Under the pieces are notes generated by a model. It was not told where the DNA came from. It worked only from the letters and a program-made list of their open reading frames with translations, and did no database searches. Below are positions 18,965-27,786 of a stretch of 64,000 nt of DNA, in pieces. The position numbers were made by a program, and so were the translations under genes. Origin of the DNA: Bacteroidota bacterium (GTDB taxonomy: Bacteria > Bacteroidota > Bacteroidia > Chitinophagales > Chitinophagaceae). Position 1 is the stretch's first letter. Each line of letters begins with the position of its first letter. The DNA is taken from contig JAEYWX010000009.1 of assembly GCA_023428755.1 (NCBI GenBank), forward strand, positions 113,430 through 177,429, written 5' to 3'.

Positions 18965-19705
18965 ATGCAATCAACCAACTGTTTAAACTGCGGCTCCAGC
19001 CTGCAAACCGGAATGCAGTTTTGTTCCCAATGCGGACAAAAAGCCGATACACATCGACTGAATTTTCATCATATCTGGCACGATCTGGTGCATGCCTTTA
19101 CCCATGCCGATAAAGGAATTTTCCCCTTGATCGGTCAATTGGTCATTCGTCCCGGAATTGTGGCCCGGGAATATGTTGATGGGAAACGGAAAAAATATTT
19201 CAACCCATTTACGTTTGTGATCCTGATCGTGGGCTTTGCTTCGGTAATTCTCATCAGCTCAGGGTTTACCAGCTTTACAGTAAAGGGAGGTGTGCCTAAA
19301 AATCCAATTTCTCCTTTTTTAGATAAACATATCAACCTCCTGATTTTTTTGAATATCCCACTCCTGGCATTGTTCAACCGGTTGTTGTTTCGACGTACCA
19401 ATACCAACTACTCAGAAAATTTAGTGCTGGCGGCGTTTACATCAGGTGAGCGTTCCATTTTTTTTAGTTTACTGATTGCGCCGATATGGGTGTTTTTTCA
19501 TCCGCCGTATTATCCATTTCTTGCTGTTTATCTTTTTTGCTGGAGCTGTTATTATGGATGGGCCTGTTCGCAATTTTATACCGGCCGCAAATTCATTTCC
19601 TTTATCAAGGGATTCCTCTCAACCATTCTTACGCAAATCGTAACTGTTCTGTTGATCTCCGGCTCCTTTTTTCTGTATTTCTATTTCTTTCATGCAAAAA
19701 AATAA
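18965..19705 (+). CDS. DUF3667 domain-containing membrane protein
   Basis: Starting at the ATG at 18965, the 246-residue protein begins with a zinc-ribbon (NCLNCGSSLQTGMQFCSQCG). A DUF3667 segment (HALTHADKGIFPLI-like, seen as HAFTHADKGIFPL) with REYVDGKRKKYFNPFTF follows, then about four membrane helices. An upstream in-frame ATG at 18860 would add 35 basic residues with no family similarity, so it was not used. DUF3667 proteins are inner-membrane proteins of unknown function common in Bacteroidota. Confidence 0.8.
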   Translation: MQSTNCLNCGSSLQTGMQFCSQCGQKADTHRLNFHHIWHDLVHAFTHADKGIFPLIGQLVIRPGIVAREYVDGKRKKYFNPFTFVILIVGFASVILISSGFTSFTVKGGVPKNPISPFLDKHINLLIFLNIPLLALFNRLLFRRTNTNYSENLVLAAFTSGERSIFFSLLIAPIWVFFHPPYYPFLAVYLFCWSCYYGWACSQFYTGRKFISFIKGFLSTILTQIVTVLLISGSFFLYFYFFHAKK

Positions 19706-19748
19706 AGCAGCCTTTGGGGCTACTTTACGAAATAGAGTAGTGGAGTGA

Positions 19749-22577
19749 TTAATTCTCGTTGATCATCATACTTCTGCCTCCCATTCTCCGCATATTGTTT
19801 TCCTGCTGAGGCTGCTGTGTGCCTTTAAATTTATTGAGGCGGTAGGTGAAGCTGAGCATGAAATACTGTGTAAGCCTGTTGGTTCTTGTATCAGTAATAA
19901 AGTTTGTGCTGATGTTACGGCTCACATTTGTGTTTTGTTTCAGGATATCGAAACCGGCAAGACGGAAAATTCCGTTCTTGTTTTTGAACACTTCTTTTTC
20001 CAATGATGCATTCAGCAAGGCTACGTTCTGCTGAACACCTGCTGCCAATCCCTGGTTCAACAGGTAGTCGAAATCCCAACGGAAAATGAAACCTTTGCCC
20101 AAATCAAAACGTGCATCACTACTGAGTGTCCAGGTGCTTTGGCGGGTAATGGATTGACCTGCATCTCTGAAATCAGCGTAGTTCAAATTGTAACGAACAC
20201 CCGTCACTAATTCCAACCACGGAATATTGAACTCGAAATTAGCGCCCTGGCTGTACAACCAGTTGCGACCAATGGTACGCTCACTGTCAACAAGGCTGAT
20301 GTTGTTATTATAATTTACCAAACTGTTGGTGCTGATCACATACTTTCTGTTCTTAAATGGTTGGGCATAGGTAACAAACAGATTGGTGTTATAATAGCCA
20401 TCCACGTTTTCAGGACGGGTTAATTGTACACCTGTAAGTTTATCGTTGGCATCTTTGAACCGGATCACATTGTTTACGATCTGGTTGTCAACAAAATTGA
20501 ATCCTAAATTGACAAGGAAAATGCGACCGCTGCTGAAATTGAAATTGTTGAAGTTGGTATTAAAATTATGACTGGTAGATGGACGCAACAACGGATTACC
20601 TTCAGTTAAATACTGTGGATTACTTTGATCTATTACCGGTTGCAGCTGCTCAAAATCGGGCTGCCGTGCATTACCGTTGTAGTTAAAGTTAAGTGTTTTG
20701 GTACGTGCAAAATTATAAGTGAAACGTGCCACCGGGAACCAGTTGGAATTTTTGATTGGCTTGTAGGCACTGTCTTTTGAAATGCTGTAACCATTCAGCA
20801 CAACAGGTTGAAAAACTACACCCAATGTATAATTGTATTTTTTCTTCACTGTGCGTATGCTCGCTCCAAAACGGTTGAAATCAAAATTGTTTTCGTAGGC
20901 ATTGCTCAACGAATCAATGAAGGCATACTCACCGTTGTTGGGCAACTGAATAAAGTTCCGGCGGTCGTTGCTGCCGAAGTTTTTATTGAAATTGTAGCTC
21001 AGATCAAGGAAACGCTCAGTAGAAAGAGGCTCTGTATAAGTAGCACGGAGATTGATATTGCGGGTTCTGTTATCCTGCAGTATATTCTGGTTAAGGGTTG
21101 AATCTTTTGTGCCGTTAACAAGATAAAAAACCGATTCGTTATTGGTAAACTGATCGCTCAGGCTTGATGAGAAATTAAGATCACTGTTGAATGAAAAGTT
21201 ACGGCCACGCTTTTTGAAGCGGTGATTGTATAACAAATTACTTCTGAAATTCGGACGGTCGCTGATGGATCTGTTATTGTTATCACCATCCTGCAACAAA
21301 CCGGCATCGTTTGAAATATCAAAGAGGCTGGAAGTAAAGTTGTTGCTTTCGCTCAATGTAAAGCTTGGGCTGAACTTGATATAATTAAAAGAATCGACCC
21401 ACAGTTCCAGGTTGGCAAATGCACGATGGCTGCCGCTTTTATTTAATGAATTACGGTCGGTGTTGGTAAACAACGAACCGGAACCTGCCCGTCCAATATT
21501 CTGCTGGGCTGTAAACTGCTCAATGGTTGTTGCCCGGTTGGTATAGGTGTAGCTTCCGTAAAACGAGTTGCGTTTTCCAAAATCGTTCCGGTAGTTCAAA
21601 CCAATTGAGTTCAATTTGGTAATACCGTTCTGGTTAGCATTGTTGTTGTTATTACCACCACCAAAGCTCATACCGCCACGGCCACCACCTCCGCCGCCGA
21701 AATTCATTCCGCCGCCACCACTGTTTCCATCTTGCTGAAAGGTTGAGGTATTAATATTATTACTGTTGGCAATAAGCGAAAGCTGTTTGCTGTTGTTGAA
21801 ACGGTTTACAGTAAGAGCTCCCATGTACCGGTCGTTGGTACCGTAACCTGCCTGTGCTCTTCCAAATACACCTTTGTTTTTATCTTTTTTCAATTGAAGG
21901 TTGATCACTTTTTCCGGTTCACCATCACGAATCCCGGAAACACTTGATTGGTCGCCATAATCATCGATCACCTGAACTTTATCAATCATATCAGCGGGAA
22001 TTTCTTTCGTAGCTGTTTTGGGATCGCCGGTAAAGAAATCCTTTCCGTTTACTTTGATACGTGTTACGGCTTTTCCTTGTGCAGTAACATTTCCATCCCG
22101 GTCAACCTGTACGCCCGGTAGTTTTTTCAACAGATCTTCAGTAGCTGCGTTGGGTTTTGTTTGAAATGCACTTGCACGGAATTCAACCGTATCTTCTTTC
22201 ATGGTAACAGCCGGAGCTTCGATCACAATTTCCTGCAGATCCAGGTAGGAATTAACGAGGATCAGCTCCCCCAGGTCAATACTGGATACACCTTCCGATG
22301 GTTTAAAAAATTCTTTTACCATGGGTTTATAACCGCTGTAACTGATTATAATCGAATACGCAGAAGCCGGAATTTTTGCAAAGCTGAATTCACCTTTTGC
22401 ATTGGTGCTTGTACGTAACGTGTCAGCAGGGGTTGCTTTTTCAACCAGTTTAACGGTTGCTTTATCTAAACCTTTGGCTCCTGTTGAATCGGTTACTTTC
22501 CCGGAAATGCCGGTTGTTTGTGCCAAGGCAGGTACGGTAGCAGTGATGATAAGGATAATGAGTAATAAATGCTTCAT
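19749..22577 (-). CDS. Outer-membrane beta-barrel protein with carboxypeptidase-regulatory domain (TonB receptor-like)
   Basis: The 942-residue protein has a signal peptide (MKHLLLIILIITATVPALAQ), then a carboxypeptidase-regulatory-like beta-sandwich (GISGKVTDSTGAKGLDKATV). A plug-like region follows (EDLLKKLPGVQVDRDGNVTA; IPADMIDKVQVIDDYGDQS), and then a long barrel of the OMP_b-brl_3 type. This family resembles TonB-dependent receptors but usually lacks a canonical TonB box; the substrate is unknown. A Gly/Asn-rich loop (about residues 285-320) is encoded by a purine/pyrimidine-biased tract near 21640-21735. No SusD partner is adjacent. Confidence 0.9.
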   Translation of the reverse strand: MKHLLLIILIITATVPALAQTTGISGKVTDSTGAKGLDKATVKLVEKATPADTLRTSTNAKGEFSFAKIPASAYSIIISYSGYKPMVKEFFKPSEGVSSIDLGELILVNSYLDLQEIVIEAPAVTMKEDTVEFRASAFQTKPNAATEDLLKKLPGVQVDRDGNVTAQGKAVTRIKVNGKDFFTGDPKTATKEIPADMIDKVQVIDDYGDQSSVSGIRDGEPEKVINLQLKKDKNKGVFGRAQAGYGTNDRYMGALTVNRFNNSKQLSLIANSNNINTSTFQQDGNSGGGGMNFGGGGGGRGGMSFGGGNNNNNANQNGITKLNSIGLNYRNDFGKRNSFYGSYTYTNRATTIEQFTAQQNIGRAGSGSLFTNTDRNSLNKSGSHRAFANLELWVDSFNYIKFSPSFTLSESNNFTSSLFDISNDAGLLQDGDNNNRSISDRPNFRSNLLYNHRFKKRGRNFSFNSDLNFSSSLSDQFTNNESVFYLVNGTKDSTLNQNILQDNRTRNINLRATYTEPLSTERFLDLSYNFNKNFGSNDRRNFIQLPNNGEYAFIDSLSNAYENNFDFNRFGASIRTVKKKYNYTLGVVFQPVVLNGYSISKDSAYKPIKNSNWFPVARFTYNFARTKTLNFNYNGNARQPDFEQLQPVIDQSNPQYLTEGNPLLRPSTSHNFNTNFNNFNFSSGRIFLVNLGFNFVDNQIVNNVIRFKDANDKLTGVQLTRPENVDGYYNTNLFVTYAQPFKNRKYVISTNSLVNYNNNISLVDSERTIGRNWLYSQGANFEFNIPWLELVTGVRYNLNYADFRDAGQSITRQSTWTLSSDARFDLGKGFIFRWDFDYLLNQGLAAGVQQNVALLNASLEKEVFKNKNGIFRLAGFDILKQNTNVSRNISTNFITDTRTNRLTQYFMLSFTYRLNKFKGTQQPQQENNMRRMGGRSMMINEN

Positions 22578-23023
22578 AAACTTGTTTGAAATGCGAAATA
22601 CGAATTTTTTCGTTAATTAATTGATTTTCGAAATGTTAATTGTTCAGACGGCAAAGCTGTAAAAAGATTGCTCTCCTGCTCAGAATCTGTATAAAAGGTA
22701 AAACTATGGGTTCAGTGGAGGGAGTTTGTCCGTGTTCAAGGGTATATCCGTTATTACAGTGTTTATTGTGATTCGGTTAACAACCACTATTAATGCCTGT
22801 TGAAACGAATGTGCAGGCAGTGCGGTTATCAATGACCTGATTCGGGTGTGACTGTCCTTCAAAATTCAGCACTTCGTGTAATTACATACAGCGCTTAAAG
22901 CATTACCTTTGTCGGCCTTGTTGAAAAGCGGCGAAAGCTGTCAATTTGGCTTGAATAAAAACTTGCATTGTATTTGACACATAGATGCATCAATCAAAAT
23001 AATTGACTTATTAATCTATAAAT
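22578..23023. other. Divergent intergenic region between outer-membrane protein gene and secA
   Basis: 446 bases without a plausible gene. It contains the TACCTTTG box at 22904-22911 for secA and presumably the promoter of the minus-strand receptor gene, for which no clear box was found. No repeats or RNA gene were recognised. Confidence 0.6.
22904..22911 (+). promoter_or_regulatory. -7 promoter box upstream of secA
   Basis: TACCTTTG matches TAnnTTTG exactly. Transcription from here would give secA a leader of about 105 bases. A -33 TTG is not clear. Confidence 0.4.
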
Positions 23024-26000
23024 ATGTTAGGATTCTTATCGAAACTGTTTGGTGGAAGTAAAAGTGAAAAAGACGTTCAGAAACTTACTCCCATCGTTGA
23101 AAAAATCAATCAATACTTTCAGCAATATCAAAGTCTTTCGAACGACGAACTGCGTAGTAAAACACAGGAATTTCGTGCACGTATTAAAGAATACCTGGCT
23201 GTAATTGATAAAGAAATTGCCGTGCTAACTGCACAAGCCGATGGATATGGTGAAGATCAGATCCAGGAAAAGGACACAACCTACCAGGAAATTGATAAAC
23301 TGAAAAAAGAGCGTGACCGTAAGATCGAGGAGGTGCTGGAGCAAATTCAACCCGAAGCATTTGCAGTAGTAAAAGAAGCCGCCCGCCGTTTCACCAACAA
23401 CCAGGAATTACAGGCAACAGCTACACAATTAGACAGAGATCTGGTAGTGAAGCGTCCGCATATGCGTATTGAAGGCGATCAGGTGTTTTACAAAAAATCG
23501 TGGTTGGCTGGTGGTTCGGAAGTAACATGGAACATGGTGCATTACGATGTGCAGCTGATTGGTGGTAGTGTGTTACACCAGGGAAAAATTGCAGAGATGG
23601 CGACAGGTGAAGGTAAAACGCTGGTATCAACCTTGCCTGCGTATTTAAATGCATTGCCCGGCGAAGGCGTACATCTTGTAACAGTGAACGATTACCTGGC
23701 CCGTCGTGATAGTGAATGGAACGGCACCCTGTTTGAATTTTTAGGTTTAACGGTTGATTGCATCGATAAACATCAACCCAACAGCGAAGACCGACGCAAA
23801 GCTTACATGGCCGATATCGTGTACGGAACCAACAATGAATTTGGTTTCGACTACCTGCGTGATAACATGGTGGTAAGCACAACAGAAAAAGTGCAACGCA
23901 AACTGCATTTTGCAATGGTGGATGAAGTGGATAGCATCTTAATTGATGAAGCCCGTACGCCATTGATCATTGCAGGTCCGGTAGGAACAGGCAGCAACGA
24001 GCAGCAGTTCCAGAACATGAAACCACGGATTGAAAAATTGGTGGATGCACAAAAACGTCTGGCGCAGCAATACTTAAATGAAGCAAAGAAATTAATTGCC
24101 GAAGGCGATGATGATCCAAAAACCGGTGGACTTGCATTGATGCGTGCCTGGAGAGGATTGCCCAAGTATGGTCCGTTGATCAAATATTTAAGTGAGCCAG
24201 GTATTAAAGTGAAATTGCAGAAGGCAGAAAATTATTATCTCGCCGATCAGCAAAAAGAAATGCCGAAAGTGGATGAAGGTTTGCTTTTTCACATAGATGA
24301 AAAAAGCAATTCTGTTGATTTAACGGACAAGGGCTTGAGCATGCTCACCAAAGACAATGAAGATCCAAACTTCTTTGTTTTGCCCGACATCAGTACAGCA
24401 CTGGCAGGCATCGACAGAAGTGATCTGCCTGCAGAAGAAAAATTACAAAAGAAAGAAAGCTTCTTAACTGAGTATTCAGCAAAGGCAGACCGTATCCATA
24501 CTGTATTGCAAATGCTGAAAGCCTATTCATTGTTTGAGAAGGACGTAGAGTATGTAGTGTTGGATGGACAGGTGAAAATTGTGGATGAACAAACCGGTCG
24601 TATTCTCGATGGCCGCCGCTACAGCGATGGTTTACACCAGGCCATTGAAGCAAAAGAAAATGTGCATATTGAAGCGGCCACGCAAACCTATGCTACCATT
24701 ACACTACAGAACTATTTCCGGATGTATCACAAGCTCTCTGGTATGACGGGTACTGCCGAAACAGAAGCAGGCGAGTTCTGGGATATTTACAAATTGGATG
24801 TGGTAAAAATTCCTACCAATTTGAATATGATCCGTGACGACAGGCAGGATCTTGTATACAAAACCAAGCGTGAAAAATACAAAGCAGTTATTGAAGAAAT
24901 AGAAGTGATGCGTGCAGCCGGCCGTCCGGTGCTGGTGGGTACAACATCGGTAGAGGTGAGTGAGTTGCTGAGTAAGATGTTGCAGGTGAAAAAAATTCCA
25001 CACAACGTATTGAACGCAAAACAGCATGCGAAAGAAGCGCAGGTAGTTGCGGAAGCTGGTTTGCCCGGTGCTGTTACCATTGCTACCAACATGGCGGGTC
25101 GTGGTACGGATATTAAATTGGGAGCTGGTGTTAAAGAATCGGGTGGTTTGGCCATTCTTGGCACAGAGCGTCACGACAGTCGTCGTGTCGATCGTCAGTT
25201 GCGTGGTCGTGCCGGTCGCCAGGGCGATCCCGGTTCTTCGCAGTTCTACGTTTCACTGGAAGATGATCTGATGCGCATGTTCGGTAGTGATCGTATTGCC
25301 GGTATGATGGATAAACTGGGCTACAAAGAAGGGGAAGTGATTCAGCACAGCATGATCACCAAATCCATTGAACGTGCACAAAAGAAAGTAGAAGAAAACA
25401 ACTTTGGTATCCGGAAACGTTTGCTGGAGTACGATGATGTAATGAACAAACAACGTTCAGCTGTGTACACACGTCGTAACCATGCGTTAAGTGGTGAGCG
25501 TTTAACATTGGATATTGATAATGCCTTTTATACTGTTGCGGATGGATTGATCGCATCGTTCAAAGAACAAAACGATCATGAAGGGTTTAAGATGGCTTGT
25601 ATTATCAACTTTGGAATTGATACGGCCATTACCGCCGAGCAATTGGACAAAGCCGACAGCAACTCATTAGCACAAACACTGTACACCGAAGCGAAAACAG
25701 CTTACCTCCGGAAAGCAGAAGCGTTGAAAAAAGATGCATTGCCTGTATTCCAGAATATCAGGGCAACGCAAGGTTCGCACATTGAGAATGTATTTGTTCC
25801 GTTCAGCGATGGCAAACGTGGGTTACAGGTGTTAACAGCTTTGAATAAAACACTTGAAACAAATGGTGCTGAATTGGTGAATGCATTGGAACGCACTTCT
25901 ACACTTGCGTTTATTGATGAAGCATGGAAAGAGCATTTACGTGCAATGGATGATCTGCGAACATCGGTACAGAATGCAACTTACGAGCAGAAAGATCCGT

Positions 26001-26353
26001 TGGTGATTTATAAAGTGGAAGCGTACACGTTGTTTGAGCAGTTGAACAACGAAATCAATAAAAATATTGTTTCCTTCCTTTCACATGCAGGCTTACCGGT
26101 GGAAGAATCATCGAATGTGCAGATACGTGAAGGACGTCAGCAAAAAACCGATATGAGCAAAATGCGCCAACGCAAAGAAGACATGGTGGCGGCAGGTGCC
26201 GGTTCTGAACTGATGGAAACTCCGGATTATTATGATCCTTCCGAAAACGTAAAACAGGAGCCGATCATCGCCGGTCCAAAAATTGGACGCAATGATCCTT
26301 GTCCTTGTGGAAGCGGAAAGAAATACAAACAGTGCCACGGAAAAGATTTATAA
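23024..26353 (+). CDS. secA: Preprotein translocase ATPase SecA
   Basis: SecA drives protein export through SecYEG by ATP hydrolysis. Seen are Walker A MATGEGKTLVSTLPAYL (about residue 195), the DEAD-box VDEVDSILIDEARTPLIIAG, and the helicase-like NMAGRGTDIKLG and RQLRGRAGRQGDPGSS. The C-terminal SEC-C zinc motif CPCGSGKKYKQCH is at the extreme end. The protein is 1109 residues, about 200 more than E. coli SecA. The extra sequence sits in the N-terminal region (residues 50-90) and after the DEAD motif (about 320-450), as is usual in Bacteroidota. It is followed by a UUCG terminator. Confidence 0.98.
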   Translation: MLGFLSKLFGGSKSEKDVQKLTPIVEKINQYFQQYQSLSNDELRSKTQEFRARIKEYLAVIDKEIAVLTAQADGYGEDQIQEKDTTYQEIDKLKKERDRKIEEVLEQIQPEAFAVVKEAARRFTNNQELQATATQLDRDLVVKRPHMRIEGDQVFYKKSWLAGGSEVTWNMVHYDVQLIGGSVLHQGKIAEMATGEGKTLVSTLPAYLNALPGEGVHLVTVNDYLARRDSEWNGTLFEFLGLTVDCIDKHQPNSEDRRKAYMADIVYGTNNEFGFDYLRDNMVVSTTEKVQRKLHFAMVDEVDSILIDEARTPLIIAGPVGTGSNEQQFQNMKPRIEKLVDAQKRLAQQYLNEAKKLIAEGDDDPKTGGLALMRAWRGLPKYGPLIKYLSEPGIKVKLQKAENYYLADQQKEMPKVDEGLLFHIDEKSNSVDLTDKGLSMLTKDNEDPNFFVLPDISTALAGIDRSDLPAEEKLQKKESFLTEYSAKADRIHTVLQMLKAYSLFEKDVEYVVLDGQVKIVDEQTGRILDGRRYSDGLHQAIEAKENVHIEAATQTYATITLQNYFRMYHKLSGMTGTAETEAGEFWDIYKLDVVKIPTNLNMIRDDRQDLVYKTKREKYKAVIEEIEVMRAAGRPVLVGTTSVEVSELLSKMLQVKKIPHNVLNAKQHAKEAQVVAEAGLPGAVTIATNMAGRGTDIKLGAGVKESGGLAILGTERHDSRRVDRQLRGRAGRQGDPGSSQFYVSLEDDLMRMFGSDRIAGMMDKLGYKEGEVIQHSMITKSIERAQKKVEENNFGIRKRLLEYDDVMNKQRSAVYTRRNHALSGERLTLDIDNAFYTVADGLIASFKEQNDHEGFKMACIINFGIDTAITAEQLDKADSNSLAQTLYTEAKTAYLRKAEALKKDALPVFQNIRATQGSHIENVFVPFSDGKRGLQVLTALNKTLETNGAELVNALERTSTLAFIDEAWKEHLRAMDDLRTSVQNATYEQKDPLVIYKVEAYTLFEQLNNEINKNIVSFLSHAGLPVEESSNVQIREGRQQKTDMSKMRQRKEDMVAAGAGSELMETPDYYDPSENVKQEPIIAGPKIGRNDPCPCGSGKKYKQCHGKDL

Positions 26354-26358
26354 GACAG

Positions 26359-26380
26359 AACCTCCTTCGGGAGGTTTTTT
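26359..26380 (+). terminator. Terminator of secA
   Basis: AACCTCC-TTCG-GGAGGTT followed by a T-run; a stable UUCG tetraloop hairpin 6 bases after the stop. Confidence 0.92.
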
Positions 26381-26411
26381 TCTGCATAAATGGAAACTAT
26401 AGGGAGGCAAA

Positions 26412-26511
26412 GTCAGGCCGCTCCTCGGCGGCCAGACTTGTGATCATGAACAGTCGTTACAAAACGTCTTTTCGTTTGCGTTCTGGTCTGGCCACTGCTG
26501 AGCAGCCTGAC
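26412..26511. repeat. 100-bp palindromic REP-like element
   Basis: The two 26-bp ends (26412-26437 and 26486-26511) are inverted copies, 21 of 26 positions pairing. The differences are largely G/A or C/T, which still allow G-U pairs in RNA. Each end can fold on itself; the left as GTC-a-GGCCGC-tcctcg-GCGGCC-a-GAC. The middle 48 bases contain AACAGTCGTTAC and AAACGTCTTTTCG. It lies between secA and deoC and has no coding potential. Confidence 0.6.
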
Positions 26512-26534
26512 AAAGAAAGCAATACATTTGCCTC

Positions 26535-27194
26535 ATGAACATCGCTTCTTATATCGATCATACCATTCTCAAACCAACAACGTTGGTAAGTGATATTGAA
26601 CAACTCTGCACCGAAGCAACTCTGTACAATTTTGCAGCAGTATGTGTACCTCCCCCTTTTACAAAATTTGCAAAAGGTTTGTTGGGAGGCACGAATGTAA
26701 AAACAGCAACGGTGATCGGTTTTCCTTTTGGCTATTCGGCCATTGAAGCAAAAGTGACGGAAACATTGTTGGCCATTGTAGATGGCGTAGATGAAATTGA
26801 TATGGTGGCGAATATCTCAGCCATTAAAAACGGTGATTGGAACTTTGTAAAACATGAAGCTGAGGTGCTGACACCAATGGCGCATAAAAAAGAAAAGCAT
26901 ATCAAAGTGATCATTGAAAGCGGCGTGTTGACCGATGAGGAGATCATTCATTGCTGTGAGATCTATGCTGAACTTGGCGCAGATTTTGTTAAAACATCAA
27001 CCGGGTATGCAGAAAAAGGAGCCACATTGGAAGCGGTGCAACTAATGCGGAAACATTTGCCGTCTACCATCCAGATCAAAGCATCGGGAGGCATCCGGAA
27101 TTTTGCTTTTGCCAAACAATTAATAGAAGCAGGAGCCAACAGGTTGGGATGCAGTGCCAGTGTTGCCATTGTAAAAGAAAGTTTGAATCAGTAA
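26535..27194 (+). CDS. deoC: Deoxyribose-phosphate aldolase
   Basis: DeoC splits 2-deoxyribose-5-phosphate into glyceraldehyde-3-phosphate and acetaldehyde in deoxynucleoside catabolism. The 219-residue TIM-barrel protein has IDHTILKPTT, the proton-relay segment VDEIDMVANI, and KVIIESGVLTDEEI. The Schiff-base lysine is in DFVKTSTGYAEKGAT (Lys153). The C-terminal KASGGIRNF is the phosphate-binding site. A SPOR-domain gene begins 5 bases after the stop, so they probably form one unit. Confidence 0.96.
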   Translation: MNIASYIDHTILKPTTLVSDIEQLCTEATLYNFAAVCVPPPFTKFAKGLLGGTNVKTATVIGFPFGYSAIEAKVTETLLAIVDGVDEIDMVANISAIKNGDWNFVKHEAEVLTPMAHKKEKHIKVIIESGVLTDEEIIHCCEIYAELGADFVKTSTGYAEKGATLEAVQLMRKHLPSTIQIKASGGIRNFAFAKQLIEAGANRLGCSASVAIVKESLNQ

Positions 27195-27199
27195 GAAAT

Positions 27200-27646
27200 A
27201 TGAAAAAGCTCGCCTTGTTTTTATCGATTGTAACGATGGCTGTTGTTACCAATGCCCAAACGGTAGTTGATACGGTAAGCAGTACAATATATGTTGTCAA
27301 AGACAGTCGCTTTGATCAGCTCATCAACAAGAAAGCTGAGATCAATAAAAAAGCGGCTGATTCACGAAAGCCAACAAAGGGTTTCCGCATACAGGTATTG
27401 AATACAACCGATCGGAACCAGGCGCTTGCGGTCAAATCGAAATTGCTGACGCTTTACCCCGATCAGAAAACATACCTCATGTACCAGGCTCCTTATTTCA
27501 AATTACGCATCGGTAATTTTGTAGAGCGAAGCGAAGCCGATGATCTCAAAAAAGAATTGGCCAAAATGTTTCCAACAGGCGTGTTTTTAATACCCAGTGA
27601 TATTGAGTATAAAGCGCCCCCGGATAAAGAGGAAACGATTAAGTAA
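27200..27646 (+). CDS. SPOR domain-containing exported protein
   Basis: The start at 27200 is chosen because it gives a signal peptide (MKKLALFLSIVTMAVVTNAQ); an ATG 17 codons earlier lies inside deoC. The mature part of the 148-residue protein ends in a SPOR fold (GFRIQVLNTTDRNQALAVKS to LKLRIGNF-type sequence, seen as FKLRIGNFVERSEADDLKKE). SPOR domains bind denuded glycan strands at division septa. It is coupled to deoC by a 5-base gap, a pairing with no obvious functional logic. Confidence 0.87.
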   Translation: MKKLALFLSIVTMAVVTNAQTVVDTVSSTIYVVKDSRFDQLINKKAEINKKAADSRKPTKGFRIQVLNTTDRNQALAVKSKLLTLYPDQKTYLMYQAPYFKLRIGNFVERSEADDLKKELAKMFPTGVFLIPSDIEYKAPPDKEETIK

Positions 27647-27653
27647 AATGACT

Positions 27654-27679
27654 TTCGTCAGACGTCCTCGTCGGACGAA
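27654..27679. repeat. Small REP-like hairpin
   Basis: TTCGTC-a-GACG-tcct-CGTC-g-GACGAA: ten pairs with one A-G mismatch. The design (outer stem, A mismatch, inner stem, TCCT loop) resembles the left half of the element at 26412-26511. Confidence 0.5.
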
Positions 27680-27745
27680 TTGAACAACGGCCTTCTTACA
27701 CAAAAGATTGATGGCTGAGAGCTCTGGTAATGATCAGTCAATAGG

Positions 27746-27770
27746 AAAACCTGCCACGTTGCAGGTTTTT
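27746..27770 (+). terminator. Terminator after the deoC-SPOR unit
   Basis: AAAACCTGC and GCAGGTTTT around a CACGTT loop, then TT. It ends two bases before the promoter box of the next gene. Confidence 0.75.
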
Positions 27771-27771
27771 G

Positions 27772-27779
27772 TATTTTTG
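27772..27779 (+). promoter_or_regulatory. -7 box of the M20 amidohydrolase gene
   Basis: TATTTTTG matches TAnnTTTG, only 7 bases before the ATG and directly after the terminator T-run. The mRNA leader would be very short or absent. Confidence 0.4.
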
Positions 27780-27786
27780 CGCTTCT

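Noticed and set aside
24704..25174. Antisense ORFs of 125-156 codons within secA
   Set aside because: They mirror the conserved SecA codons and show no protein features; shadow frames.
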